Source of the DNA: Impatiens glandulifera
Lineage: Eukaryota > Streptophyta > Magnoliopsida > Ericales > Balsaminaceae
Direction: 5' to 3'
DNA length: 64,000 bases
Assembly: GCF_907164915.1 (NCBI RefSeq)
Contig: NC_061868.1
Span: 42,795,774-42,859,773, forward strand
A program made the position numbers and the translations under genes. Below are positions 46,437 to 58,630 of the stretch, in pieces. A model generated the notes under the pieces. The model saw only the letters and a list, made by a program, of their open reading frames with translations. It had not been told where the DNA came from and made no database searches. How positions within the stretch are numbered: the stretch's first letter is position 1; each line of letters begins with the position of its first letter.

Positions 46437-48150
46437 TCTTTAGACACTCATTTTTCACCCCCCAATATTATAATTTATGTTTTTAATAAATCCGAGCCTT
46501 ACAGATTTCTCGAATTCATTCACGGGCTCATTGCACGATTTATTTTAAAAAAAACAAATTATTTTTTAGAACTTCAAGTTTTTTTTTAAATAGTTGGTTT
46601 TTGGATTCTTAATAAAGTTAAGGTAGTAATTTGTCTATGTTACAACACTTAGAGAAGTTATTATACTTAGAATATTCAAAGTTTTATTTAATTAATTACC
46701 TTGGGTATTTATAAAAAAAAATTATTTTACAAAATATATATTAACGTTTTTATAAAATTTCGTTAGGTATATTTTATTTTCTTTTAATTAGATTAGTTGT
46801 TAGATTAGTTTGTTAAATTATTTAGATTAGATTTTGCGATTTGATTTCCTGAATAAGTTAGTTAGCATTTTATTTATTTAATTCGAATTGTTCCTTAGAA
46901 ATAAGAATAATTAAAAATAAAATTGTTTATTTGTGTTTTTAACAAAATCTTTTTTTGTAAGATAAAGTGGTGAGTAAAAGGGAAACGTGCAAAAATAAAA
47001 AGATAATGGTGTCTACATGATCGTGAAAAGCACCCTAAGTCAAAGAAAAAAAAAGGTTGCTAAAATAAAGGAAGAAGTTGCCAAAGGGAGAATAATTCAG
47101 CCGTGAAGACTTCACAATCATGAAAGGGCTTGGTCAATTTTTTAATTAAAAATTAAAATGATCAAATATTACATCATTATTAAATAAAGCTTAAATCTTG
47201 GATGACAACTTGACATTTAGTGACATGTCAATGTCAAGTGGAGATTGCTCCATTATTTTTAACATTTGTAAGTGTGTTAAATGGGCCTTTGGGCCATAGG
47301 TTTCATAGCTTTGCCTATAAATATCCCACTTAACACCCTAGCAAAGGACCTTCACCTTCTACTCTCTCTTTTTCTCTCTACATTCTCTCTTAGGCTGCAT
47401 TTTTTCTAAAAATCTGCCATTTTTCTTTCAAGAATCTAAACAAGAGCTACAACTAATTTTGTTGAGTCATAAGCCTCTTGTTTAGAATTTCTATCCCTCT
47501 TTTCAAAGAAGCAACCCCATTGTAAGACTTAGGACCGATGAATGAGGACCGATGACCGAGCATCAGAAGACCAAGGACCGAGGATGGAGGACCAAACTGC
47601 ATTTATTTATTTTTATTTTTTATTTTATTTTCTATTTTCTATAGTCTTAGGGTTTGTTTGTTTGACATTTTTTTATTTTGCTTAGTTAAGAGTTTGTGGC
47701 TTGCTTGATCTTAGGTTAGAAAAATAAAATAAAATTAAACCCTAACTAAAATTGAGCCTAGCCCAAGCTTAGACTTAGGATCTTCCTTATACTTATGACT
47801 TATTTTTTTTTTGAAATTTTTTCAAAATACCAAAAAAAAAAATTTTAGACCTTAAAATAATTCACTAAAGTTCTTGAAAATTAATCTAGACTTAGGCCAA
47901 TTAATTTTTTATTAATAACTTGTCTAGTTTTGATTTTTAGGATAACTTTATGTGTAGGTTATTTGCTTTAGTTTTTCTTTTGTCTTTGTTTATTTTTTCT
48001 TTTTTTTGTTTATCTCATGCAAACCCTTTAAATGTTTAAAATGGAAAAATTCTAAGATATAAAGCGTAAGAAATTTGAAAAAATGCCAAAATTAATTAGT
48101 AGAGACCTTAGGGGCGTTGTGGGACATAGCGTCTAAAAAACCCTTTCCCA
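46437..48150 (+). repeat. Gypsy LTR, plus orientation (left arm of inverted pair)
   Basis: It follows the purine tract CAAAGAGGGGCA, as a 3' LTR should. It contains a TATA box (GCCTATAAATATCCC, about 47,317) and a TCTCTCTTTTTCTCTC leader. It is matched in inverse orientation by 48,173-50,452. Confidence 0.7.
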
Positions 48151-48202
48151 CACGTAACCAAACACCGAACTATGGGAAAGGGTTTTTTAGACGCTATGTC
48201 CC
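48121..48202. repeat. Perfect 30-bp stem at the centre of the LTR palindrome
   Basis: 48,121-48,150 (GGGACATAGCGTCTAAAAAA then CCCTTTCCCA) is the exact reverse complement of 48,173-48,202. Only 22 nt (48,151-48,172) separate the arms. Confidence 0.93.
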
Positions 48203-50452
48203 AGAACGCCCCTAAGGTCTCTACTAATTAGTTATGGCCTTTTTTCAAATTTCTTATGCTTTACATCTTAGAATTTTTCCATTTAAAACATTTAAAGGGT
48301 TTGCATGAGATAAACAAAAAAAAGAAAGAATAAACAAAGACAAAAGAAAAACTAAAGCAAATAACTTATAAATAAAGTTATCCTAAAAATCAAAACTAGA
48401 CAAGTTATTAATCAAAAATTAATTGAGCTAAATGTAGCTAAATGTAGATTAATTTTCAAGAAAAAATATTTAAAGGGTCTAAAATTTTATTTTATTTTTT
48501 TTGGGTTTTTTAAAAAAATTTCAAAAAAAAAGTCCCAAGTCTAAGGAAAATCTTAAGTCTAAGCTAAGGGTTAGGCTCAATTTTAGTTAGGGTTTTATTT
48601 TATTTTATTTTTCTAACTTAAGATTAAACAAGCCACCAACTTTTAACTAAGCAAAATAAAAAATGTCAAAGAAACAAACCCCAAGACTAAAGAAAATAGA
48701 AAATAAAATAAATAAATGCATCACGGTCCTCCATCCTCGGTCCTTGGTCTTCTGATGCTCGGTCCTCGGTCCTAAGTCCTGGATCCTCGGTCTTGGGTAG
48801 GGTCAGCTTCAGGTGCAAAAGGTCATAAACATCGCTAAAGCTGACAAATTGCATTTTTTTCAACATGGCCCTAATCTAAATTACTTACGGTGATCTAAAT
48901 GAATCCCAAATTGCATAAAAAAAAATCCAAAAATACTTTATTAACATACAAGTATACATTTATATATGCAAAATACTTAAATTTAATCTTTCAAAAAAAA
49001 ATATAAAATAAATAAATAAAACTGTATAAAAAAAGATTCTTATTTGTTTATTTTTATTTTTTTGCCCCTTTTTTATACTTGATGTTTTTTTGTTATGCTT
49101 TAGAGTCTTTTAAAATGGCCAATTTAAGGGTCGATTTTGGTTTTTAAGAAAGAAATTTTTTTTTTCTTTTTGGTCAAGAAACTTTTATTTACATTGAATT
49201 TTTTATTTTATTTTTTAATTATGTTTTATTATATTTTTGTCTTAATTTTGCTAGGTTACATATATACATACAAAATAAAAAATAAAAAAATAGCAAACTT
49301 AAGAGGAATAGTGTATGGAATTTGAGTGCAAAGATAAAATATATAAATAAAAAAATATAATTTTTAATTCAAATTCAAATATATAAAAAAGAATAAACTT
49401 GTGCAAGGAGGCTTACAAGGTTGCTTCTTTGCAAAGAGGGATGAGAATTCTAAACAAGAGGTTTATGACCCAACAAAACTAGTTGGAGCTCTTGTTAGAT
49501 TCTTAAAAGAAAGATGACAAATTTCTAGAAAAAATGTAGCCTAAGAGAGAAGGTAGAGAGAAAAAGAGAGAAGAAGGTGAAGATACTTTGTTAAGGTGTT
49601 AAAGGAATATTTATAGGCAAAGCTATGAAAACTTAGGGCCCAAAGCCCCATTTAAACACTTTGACCGTTGGAAAGAAAAACTATTTTAAACATTTACAAA
49701 TGTTTAAAATAATGGAGCAATGTTTACTTGACATGTAACTAAATGTCAAGTCAAATGATTTAAGCTTTATTTAATAATTATATAATACTTAGTCATTTTA
49801 ATTTTTAATTAAAAAATTGACTAAGCCATGCTTCTCTTCATCACATACGACTGAATTATTCTTCTTTTGTCAAACTTCTTATCACGATTGTACGATTGTG
49901 TAGACACCGTTATCTTTTTATTTTTGCACGTTATCCCGTTTACACACCCTTCATCCTAAAAAAAGATTTTGTTAAAAATACAAATAAACAATTTTATTTT
50001 TAATTATTCCCTATTTTTAAGCAACAATTCTAATTAAATAAATAAAATATTAACTAACTTATTCAAATTCAAGAAATCTAATCTAACTAATTTAACAAAC
50101 TAATATAACAACTAATCTAATTAAGATGGAATTTTATAAAAACATTAATTTATATTTTGTAAAATATATATATATTTTATTTTTATTAATACCTAAGGTA
50201 ATTAATTAAATAAAACCTTAAATATTCTAAGTATAGTAACTTTTTTAAGTGTTATAACATAGACAAATTACTACCTTAACTTTATTAAGAATCCAAAAAT
50301 CAACTATTTAAAAAAAACTCAAGTGTTCTAAAAAATAATTGTTTTTTTGTAAATAAATCGTAGCCCGTGAATGAATTCGCGAAATCTGTAAGGCTCAAAT
50401 TTATTAAAAACATAAACTATAAAATTGGGCGATGAAAAATGAGTGTCTAACA
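48173..50452 (-). repeat. Gypsy LTR, minus orientation (right arm of inverted pair)
   Basis: On the minus strand it begins TGTTAGACACTCATTTTTCA and follows the left arm to the central stem. It carries about 600 extra bp (roughly 48,795-49,400) not present in the left arm. Its start abuts the resumed duplicated block, so it forms the right end of the whole insertion. Confidence 0.7.
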
Positions 50453-50632
50453 ACTTGATCCACTTCAAGGATACCAAGGAAGTCAAGATTATTCTTATTT
50501 AAAATTAAAATTTCTAGCCAAAACAAAGTTGTTGTAATTATAGTATTTATTACAATATTTGAACTTTAGGAATAAATGATAATTGTTTTCAAACATGCAT
50601 GTTTTCAAACTTGCTGTCAAATAAAACAAGTA
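50453..50632. repeat. Duplicated gene-free block, copy 2 (right part)
   Basis: It matches 30,036-30,205 (TTCTAGCCAAAACAAAGTTG, TTTATTACAATATTTGAACT) and continues the block interrupted at 34,561. Confidence 0.85.
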
Positions 50633-51779
50633 AGACGGACAGTTACCTAATTGATATAAGTAGAAAACGGACAGTTATAAAAAAAAAAGAAAAAAAAAAA
50701 AAGAAAAAGTGAGACGTATAGCTATAAAAAAATAAAAAAATCTTATATTCATAATTATATCATGAATTCCAATATTTATATTTGGACCTATATAAAATTA
50801 AAGATAATGTCTAATATTATTTTATATTAATTGCATGTGAATCATGGGGTTATGCATAAAAAATAATATCTTCAACTAGCTACGTAGGCCCACTTGATCC
50901 GGATAGAGATGAATTTAGAGATGTTCTTGAACCAATGATCAAATCTTCTTATTCTTATCTTTCAAATTATCATTTCTATTAGAAAAAATGAATTATTTTA
51001 ATCTCAAATTTACAATTTCTTAAATTTTAAATTTCCATCATCCCATCCCATCCCACAGGAACTACGAAATAAGAGATCACAAAAAAAAAAAAAAAAAAAA
51101 AAAAATTAGAATATGCTTAAAAACTATAACGAAAAAATTATGAATTCAAACTCAATTCCAAACCCAAACACCAACCTAATAAACTATAATTATCTTTTAT
51201 AAATTTTATTATAAGTGTAACTTCAAACTTAATAATATTTTGACTTATATTTCTTTTTTAACTAATTAACTCTATTATTATTTTTTTTTCTTTCTTTCTA
51301 AACAATCAGTTTTCACAAAGTCTAATATTTCAAGTAAAAAAAAAGTGGGTTTCTTATTCTCTAATCAAAAGGTTTTATTTATGAAATCAAACTTGACAAT
51401 AAAAATATCTCTTATTACAAATTTATAAAAAAAAAAATTATTATTAACTGTTTATTAATTAATTAGTGTGACAATGTTTTTGTATCACACTCTATGTTTG
51501 ATTCTTTTTTAACCACATATTATTTTTTAATACATTTTTTAAAACTCTAAATAACTTGAATTTTTGGATCGATTCCTGGGAATGAACTGGGAATGAGGGT
51601 TCAATCTCAAATTGAAGAAAAGAAAAAAAAATCCAAGAGAACAATAGATCAGTTTCGACTCATGGTGATGAGTTTCTTTATTCAACATATTTTAGATTAA
51701 CTTTGATGTACGATTCAATCTTTTTTTTTTGTTTTTGTTAGTTTTTAACATGTTCTTTGTGATTTTTGGTTGCTTCACT
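50633..51779. other. AT-rich non-genic stretch
   Basis: No gene. An uninterrupted A run of about 26 bases lies near 51,079-51,105, possibly an old retroposon tail. 50,886-50,990 resembles 58,755-58,830 (TATTCTTATCTTTCAAATTA). Confidence 0.4.
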
Positions 51780-51809
51780 TGCTTGTATTTAAATGACTAT
51801 TATGAAAGG

Positions 51810-52057
51810 GAGCAATAGCGAAGGTCCAATTACTATTGACTGGCGCGAAAGCTTCGCTATTGGAAGATTATCGTCGATAAAGGTAAATACAGACAATATT
51901 TGGAACCTTCACTAGTCATCGTTATAGTCTTCGTCACTATTTCTTCCCACGCGTTGTTAAATACTTCTAATAATTACATTTTACCTTTGGTCAATAGCGA
52001 AGGGAAGAAAACTAACTCTAAGTTTTGTCACTATTACCCCCATTTTTAATTAGTGTA
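51810..52057. mobile_element. Possible CACTA-like terminal relic
   Basis: AGCGAAG/CTTCGCTATTG words alternate as in subterminal repeats, and the segment ends ATTAGTG, which inverted reads CACTAATTAAAAATGGGGGT. No left end or transposase is found, so this is tentative. Confidence 0.35.
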
Positions 52058-52830
52058 TAAACAAACCTTGCCACACATATATAGTTTCATTTTAATATAA
52101 GCTCTAATTACCTACAAAGTTATTACAATTTTCAAAGTAAGTAACAAATAAAAACAAATGATTAAAGTAAGATGGAAATAGGTTATAAGAGTTCATTAAT
52201 ATCAATATGGCTCTTAGTTTTTCTTTGATTAATTCTTAGCTTTGATTGTTTTTTTACTGTATATCTATGTTTTTATAGAAGCTCATTGAGATCGATATAT
52301 ATTATTTTTCATTAATCAATTTACTAAAATAATCCCTATATTAATCATATAAAAATATGATTCAATCAAAGTTAATTTCATATATTATCAAATATTTAAT
52401 AAATCAAAGATATTAAAATAAATATTTCAAAGAATTAAAAACATTCTCAATAATAAATAATAACTTCAAACTAATATGATATAGATAAAAAAAACAATTA
52501 AACAAATCCGACAACCACACCAACAAACAACCTTAAACAACAACGGAACTAAATCAAAAAACCTTAAACGACAACGGAACTAAAGCCAACAACCATAATT
52601 AAAACCAAGTAAGAAAACTTAAAATAACGGATACGAGAAGGAATTATTATAGGTTTCTCTAATGTAAAATGAGGTCAATGTGAGCCCATGTTGGTGTTAT
52701 TGTCTTGGGAAAATATGGCTTGGTTCCTAGGGTTGGCCTTCTCATGTGTGATGTTGAGCATGGAAATGCTAGAGCTAGATGATTGAAACCTCCCATGATT
52801 TGGAGGCATCAATTCATGGCTCAGAACAAG
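52058..52830. other. Non-genic stretch
   Basis: AT-rich. A short repeat CTTAAACAACAACGGAACTA / CTTAAACGACAACGGAACTA lies near 52,530-52,580. It is the 3' side of the small minus-strand frame below; no gene is recognised. Confidence 0.4.
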
Positions 52831-53136
52831 TTATTGGCTACCATCACTACTCCGGCATGTGTCACCTTGAAGAGGAGGACGAGGATTGAAAGAAGATTCC
52901 TCTCTTCGACGCATCTCCAGCAGCCTCTCAACCTCCTCTAGTTTCTGGTCGATAACCCTAATCAACTCCTCAAAATCTCCTATAGTCAGCCTCAACAACG
53001 CCTTTTGCGGATATATCATGGTTTGAAACATGATATGCGTCATCTCCTTATGACGGTTCTCCTTTTGTAGTATTTTTATGAGCTTCTCCTGCATCATCAT
53101 CTCAACCTCCATGAGGTTCTGGCTGTTTCTAGTCAT
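52831..53136 (-). CDS. Possible small gene, 101 aa, charged coiled-coil-like protein
   Basis: The frame has a good composition for a real protein and lies in otherwise low-complexity DNA. MTRNSQNLMEVEMMMQEKL is followed by LRLTIGDFEELIRVIDQKLE and EVERLLEMRRREESS, a heptad-like charged helix, then a Pro-rich end. A TATATAAA box lies 82-89 nt upstream of the ATG on the same strand (53,218-53,225), a layout like the SABATH genes. I recognise no family; a fragment of a retroelement gag is possible. No intron is visible. Confidence 0.35.
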   Translation of the reverse strand: MTRNSQNLMEVEMMMQEKLIKILQKENRHKEMTHIMFQTMIYPQKALLRLTIGDFEELIRVIDQKLEEVERLLEMRRREESSFNPRPPLQGDTCRSSDGSQ

Positions 53137-53225
53137 GGTGTTTTTACAAGGGATTGGATAAGAAAACTATTTTCTTTTTTTCCAATATGTTGGGATTTGT
53201 TCATGGCTAGAACTCACTTTATATA

Positions 53226-54300
53226 GATTTTTAGAAAAAAAAATATTGATGAAAAATAGTTTGAAAGGCTCTCAATTGAGATACATTGTCATCAATGTTG
53301 TCAATCAAAACTTTAAAAATTATATTTTTTTAGATTTTGTATTAATAGTGGTCAAATTTACTACCATAAAAACTAATTTCCTAAATTATGAAATAGCCTT
53401 AGATTGAATAAGTAATTATGTTATAAAATCAGTATTTTTATTTAAAATATATCTTCTTTTGGATTATAACATTTATAACCCACAAACACAATATTTTAAT
53501 TTTAAAATAGTTACAATCTATCAATGAAATTTATTTTGACCGATTCTGTCACCACAAACATAATTATAGAAGTAAAATAAATTTTCATGTCATTTAGCAT
53601 TTAAAACGAAATATGTTTTATATTTGGTTTTAATAACAGTATATATAAATATATTAAAAATACATACAGTGGTACTTTGAATGGTTATTACTGTCAAATG
53701 GTTTAATTTTAAATTTGAATTCAATGTTTTTTTTGTAAGACCGTGAATTATATCAATGCTAGTTAACTAAAACTAATAAAATTAATTAATTCAAAATAAT
53801 ATTGATAAGATTTCTTAAATCTTGACAGATTTACTACTATAAAAAGTGATTCCTTTTGTGATTATTATTTTGAATTAAAATAGAAGAGTGCTATATAGAT
53901 AAGGAAAGATGAATGAAACACTTAATTTCATATATTCTCCTTTACAAATAAGAGTTCTTTAATAATTAATCAAAACATTCGTATATTCTAATATTTCTAT
54001 AGAAAGTATTTCCTTGTATAATAACATAAATATAGTTTCAAAGTTATTTATTTTTAAAAAGGAAATATTATATGATATTATTATTCACTCTTACTCATTT
54101 CTAGTAAATTTAATAAGTAAATTTTATTTTAAATCGGCTTTTTATTTCAAATGTTTTTATGTTAAAGCGTCACTGAAATGCAACTTTTTTTTCTTTTGAT
54201 AATTAAAAAGTACTTCAAAATGAACATAAACAATTAGAAAATAATTCAAAGGTTAACCAAGCACATGAAGATCCCCAATAATCATGAAGGCACGAAGGTG
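53226..54300. other. AT-rich non-genic stretch
   Basis: Nothing recognised. The open frame at 54,014-54,199 is Phe/Lys-rich low-complexity sequence. Confidence 0.45.
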
Positions 54301-54860
54301 GTAGATCTTTATCACCTTTTGTAGCCAAAGATCCTATGAAATCAAAAGTTCATTATAGCCAAGGAACCCTAGATCTATATTCAATGAACAAAATAACTCA
54401 TTTGTAACCAAATGACCAAGTAACTCTTTTTTGTAATTGTATCCAATTACCCCTTTGTAAGCCCTTAACCTTTACCTTTTTTAGAATATAAATAACTACC
54501 CTTTTTGTAACTCAATTAACCCCTATGTAGCCAAAGATCCTATGTAATCAAGATCTATAATAACCAAGCAACTCTTCTACATTCAATTAACCAATTAACC
54601 TATTTACAACATATTTACCAACTAACTCTTTTGAAATTGTATACAGTAATTTCTTATGTACCCTTTGCAGAAAAATAACTACCATTACGCAATTAACCCT
54701 CTTGTAGTTAAAGACCTAGGTAATCAATAATCCATTATATAGTCAAGTATCTCCCTTCTATATTCAATGAACCAAATAACTCATTTGTAACAAATGACCA
54801 AGTAAGACCTTTGTAATTATATCTAATTATCTCTTTTGTAGCATGATGACAATAAGCCCC
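54300..54860. repeat. Degenerate tandem repeat, unit about 170-210 bp
   Basis: Three diverged units begin near 54,339, 54,553 and 54,720, each with a TAATCAA...CATTATA or CTATAATA block, then CTATATTCAATGAAC, AACTCATTTGTAAC and CAAATGACCAAGTAA. The first and third are most alike. Confidence 0.6.
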
Positions 54861-56230
54861 CTAACAGTACCAATCAAAAATAAAGAACAGTTTCTTCCAA
54901 AATTAATTAGCAAAACAGCCCCATCTTAATGAATCAACATGATAAGGTAAAAATAAACCAATGTTAGAGGGGTCTCTTACCCTGAACAACAAACTGGATC
55001 CAACCACCACATAGCCATCTATATAAAACACAAAATTACCTCTTCAATGCCAAGATCAACCGGGTGCCCCAATCGGTGGAGCCCTAGATTCTAGGACCCA
55101 TGGTAACAAGTGAAGTTTCATTGACTCCATAATTCTTCTCCGCTTTGTGGAACTATATTGATAAGGTCCAACAGAAGAAGATCGATCTACTATCCCTGTA
55201 GATTAGGAGGCGAATGAGGCGGCAAGGAAACCCTAGGGAAATCTATCTAATATATATATATGCAAATGCTTAACCAAATCTCCTTCTCTAAATCCAATAG
55301 TTACGAGTCACATTTTGGTTCGCCAATGTTATGTGTGTGACGTAGATCTTTTTATTTATTATTATATTTCATATATAATTAAAGTTTTTAAAAATTATAA
55401 TACAATGATATAATAAAAATGAAAAACAAAATCTTCTTTTTTTTGCATTTCAATTCTCTCCCTGTCATTTCTTCGGACATGATTTAAAATCATGGAAAAT
55501 AGTATTATATATATATATATATATATTAAAAATGATAAAACTCGTTTGAGTACAACAAAGCATGACATGAGAAGAAAAAAAATTAATTATTCAATAAATT
55601 ATCGAATTTGAAATTTTCGAGAAGAACCGTTAATTTCCGACGAACTCTACCGAGTTTTAAGAACGAATTAAAAAACATAATAATATTATTATTATGAATA
55701 ATAATGAAGACCTTAGATCTTTTATGATTCAATACAACACTTCAAATGACATTGACAATTCAAATATTCAAAATGTTTGTTAAAAAAATTATTGAGACAA
55801 AATTGAGTGTTAATGACATTGGAAAAATGGATGTATGGGCTTAAGCCCACCTATATTATTGGTTTGAGAGAGAAAGAACTATACTTAGGGATAAGAGAGA
55901 AATAATTTTACTTGTTTCAAGTGACTCTCTCAAACAAGAGTTTGTAATGGGTTGTTTGCTTGTATTGTAAATGAGATCTCCACTATTATTGTATTTTTGT
56001 TTTTGTTATAGATGAATAAAAATGTTATATTATATTTTAACATATTTTAAAAAGTTAATAAATATTAATTATATATAATATTATTGTATAATAAAAAAAT
56101 CGTTTATATTATTTTTTTTAAATATTATTTTTAAAAACCAATAAAAATAATAAATTAATAAATTAAAACTCAAAAAAACTGATTCTTAAATAAATATATT
56201 TTTAAACCAAACGTGTCTTGGTGGTGCATG
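54861..56230. other. Non-genic stretch with an unidentified GC-richer segment
   Basis: 54,990-55,260 is less AT-rich (CCGGGTGCCCCAATCGGTGG, GAGGCGAATGAGGCGGCAAG) but gives no long frame on either strand; it may be a gene or transposon fragment. The rest, including an AT microsatellite at about 55,505, shows nothing. Confidence 0.4.
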
Positions 56231-56234
56231 TTAG

Positions 56235-56462
56235 TCTAGAGGTGATGGTCTTTTTAGGATTTTGAAGAAGATTGGTGATAATGCTTACAAGGTGGAGTTA
56301 CTAGGAAACTATGATGTCTCAACCACGTTCAATGTTTCTGATCTTTCACCATACATTGATGACGAACAGGTTTCAGATTCGATGTCGAATCTTCTCCAAC
56401 CGGGGGAGAATGATGCTGGAATTGGGAAACCCCTAGAAGTCAAAGAGATAAGATCAAATTAA
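56235..56462 (+). pseudogene. Ty3-gypsy integrase C-terminal remnant
   Basis: ILKKIGDNAYKVELLGNYDV followed by STTFNVSDLSPYIDDEQ is the C-terminal tail of gypsy integrases (the KI.DNAY.V.LP pattern, then FNV.DL.PY). Only about 75 codons remain and no LTR could be defined. Confidence 0.75.
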
Positions 56463-56722
56463 TGAAGTATGGTGGAATTCAAATAGTCACTTTTGGAGAT
56501 CGACCGTCATAATATTTAATTATCTAGTATTAAAGTTTATTTACTTTGTAATCGTGAAAGACAACTAACTTTTGAATAATAATTACTTTGAACTTTAAGC
56601 TTGTTTAGAAGTTTATCTTCTATTTATTTTGCTCTAAACTCTTTTGGTGGATTACTAGAGTGAAGAGTGTCGAGTGACTTCTTGTGTTTCTTCATATCCC
56701 TCTAATTTCTCGGTGTCAACAA
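56463..56722. other. Sequence after the integrase remnant
   Basis: Probably the untranslated 3' part of the gypsy element; TTTGGTGGATTACTAGAGTG and a C/T-rich end precede the SABATH promoter relic. No gene. Confidence 0.35.
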
Positions 56723-56862
56723 CACATTTATATAATATTTTTTCCGACGTGTTTGAACCAGAACCTTGTATTTGGTGACATTTTTTTTTAAATTCATATT
56801 TTTCTTACATGGAAGCTTATATTTTTTAACTTCCAATTTTTTCTAACTCATTAGTCAGCATG
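56723..56862 (-). pseudogene. Relic of a SABATH C-type promoter
   Basis: Matches 60,998-61,143 upstream of gene C (CCGACGTGTTTGAACCAG, ACCTTGTATTTGGTGACATT, ATGGAAGCTTATATTTTTTA), including the TATATAAA box at 56,728-56,735. No C-type exon lies downstream on its left, so only the promoter survives. Confidence 0.65.
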
Positions 56863-56999
56863 ACGAGAAACTCTAGTGCTCTCTTTGTCAGGAGTTGTAG
56901 TAGCAGTAGGAGCTGAGGAGATGACTGTTTCAGGGTTCTATCACATTTTTTGTGTTTGTTTATTCTTTTCAGTCCATCTAACTCTTGTGTTTCCAACAA

Positions 57000-57480
57000 A
57001 ATCGTTACCTTAGTTCTAGAAAAGTTTGCATTTATTAATACGGGATTTACTTAATTAGAATATTTGATGATTAAACCTAAGAATTGACAATACATCATTA
57101 TTGGCCATCCCAATTAAGTTCGTTTTTTAGTAACTTAGTCAATAATCCAAACCAATTAAGTTCGTTTTTAAGTTTTTTTTAGTACCGTAGTCAATAATCC
57201 AAATTTTATTATTTTCTAAAATTTTAGGAAGATAACATAATTTGCATTTTTATGAAGTGTGACCTTTAATATCTTAAACAAAACTCTTTTCATTTAAAAT
57301 TTTAATTAGTCAATTCATTCTATTAAAAATATATATGCAAACAAGATATAGTTTAATAATGGGAGTGCACTATCATAATCAGTGCATAGAAATTTATTTG
57401 TTGATTCATTTAGTGCAAAAATGCATTATTTTTTAATTTTTTCTAATACAATTTTAAAAAGAAAAAAAAGTTCATATCAA
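57000..57480. repeat. Copy of the gene C downstream flank
   Basis: Matches 58,815-59,260 (TTGACAATACATCATTATTG, GGCCATCCCAATTAAGTTCG, TTAATAATGGGAGTGCACTA). Together with the exon 4 relic to its right it marks a second, decayed C unit. Confidence 0.75.
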
Positions 57481-57643
57481 CACAATTTATCCTAATGATT
57501 CCTGTTATCTACAATTTATAATTCAATACATTTTTTCTTTATATTCTAACATGGTATCGAGTTAAAACTTTGATCTTGAGCTATAAATTTACTCTTTTGC
57601 TGTCTCTATCAATGGTTATTTTAAACATTGATGGAAGACTCTA

Positions 57644-57689
<46 letters not shown>

Positions 57690-58245
57690 TTTTTTAATAT
57701 ATTTTTTTTTTTCAAATAATTTTGTTAATATTCTTATTTTCTTCGACAATAATATTCTTTTAAGTTTGTTTTCAGACGTTGTTGTTTTATTCCAATAGTT
57801 AATGCCATATTTTTATTGGTGTTACTCCAATAATATGTGCTTATTTACTAGTTATTTAGTTAACACACTGTTATTCTCTCATTAGAATGAGTTTTACAGG
57901 TGTTGTTTCACCCCAACATTATATTCCCATGGAATTTTACCTTCTTTGCTGGTTTTCTTTAATGCAATACACAGCAATTCCATCGTTGGATGAATTTCGA
58001 GACTCGCGAGTAACTTTGGAGTTCATTCGGTTGTTGTTTCACTCCAGCATTCAATGCCCATGAGATTAAATTTTTTTTTTTATTTAGATAGTTTGGATAA
58101 TTTGGATAATCTTAATCCAATCCGATTTAATTCAATTCGAACTCAATCCGATCCGATCTCAATCCAATCCGAAATATCCAATCCGAATTAGTATTTAGGA
58201 TTCGAATTGGATTGGATTTCGGATTAATCCAGCTAATGATCACCC
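57481..58245. other. Non-genic stretch with ATT microsatellite and MITE end
   Basis: An (ATT)n run of about 47 bp lies at 57,640-57,686. 58,085-58,245 consists of ATCCAATCCGAAT-type words and ends GATCACCCCTA just before TTCTCATT, which is the original C-gene sequence. It therefore looks like the right end of an hAT-like MITE of a third family, whose left end I cannot find. Confidence 0.4.
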
Positions 58246-58630
58246 CTATTCTCATTTTCCATATGATTAGCTACACGGTTTTCGTATCTCTCGAACACTT
58301 AGCTCTCCGAAATGAATTTTCATCATTGGCTCTGTAATTGATCTGATGCAATTTGCTACATTTCTTCCACTTCGTTTTTTTGTCAAACTTATCATTGTAT
58401 CCATAGTCTTCATCATCCTGATCCCAATTACACTCGAAAATTTCAAACTTTTCAAGATCAAATGAATTCTCCTTTTGAATGGTTGTCTTCACTTCATCTT
58501 TATAAGGGTGATATACAGGCATATGGAATGAATCAACATCTTTTCTAATAAGTCCCTAAAAGAAAAATAAAATAAGACATTATACTAGCTTGACTAAAAT
58601 TCATTATAATCACATTTTAAGACAAAATTA
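58246..58630 (-). pseudogene. SABATH C relic: exon 4 and part of intron 3
   Basis: On the minus strand, 58,556-58,263 matches exon 4 of gene C (MPVYHPYKDEVKT, NSFDLEKFEIFECNWD). It has lost about 13 bp between GAACAC and AGCTCTCC and has at least one further frame change near KKRSGRN. The intron 3 sequence follows to about 58,630, then homology stops; exons 1-3 are missing. Confidence 0.8.

Larger units (their letters stand above)
34562..50452. mobile_element. Nested insertion: rearranged Tat-type Ty3-gypsy element carrying a CACTA element
   Basis: The block interrupts copy 2 of the duplicated segment; ACTCG (34,557-34,561) and ACTTG (50,453-50,457) may be its 5-bp target duplication with one change. 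It starts TGTG and ends with an inverted LTR. Contents: LTR-like leader and tandem repeat (34,562-35,322), CACTA element (35,323-43,690), tandem repeat rest, pol and gag fragments in unusual order (43,807-46,260), then two LTRs head to head. The scrambled order indicates rearrangement after insertion. Confidence 0.6.
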
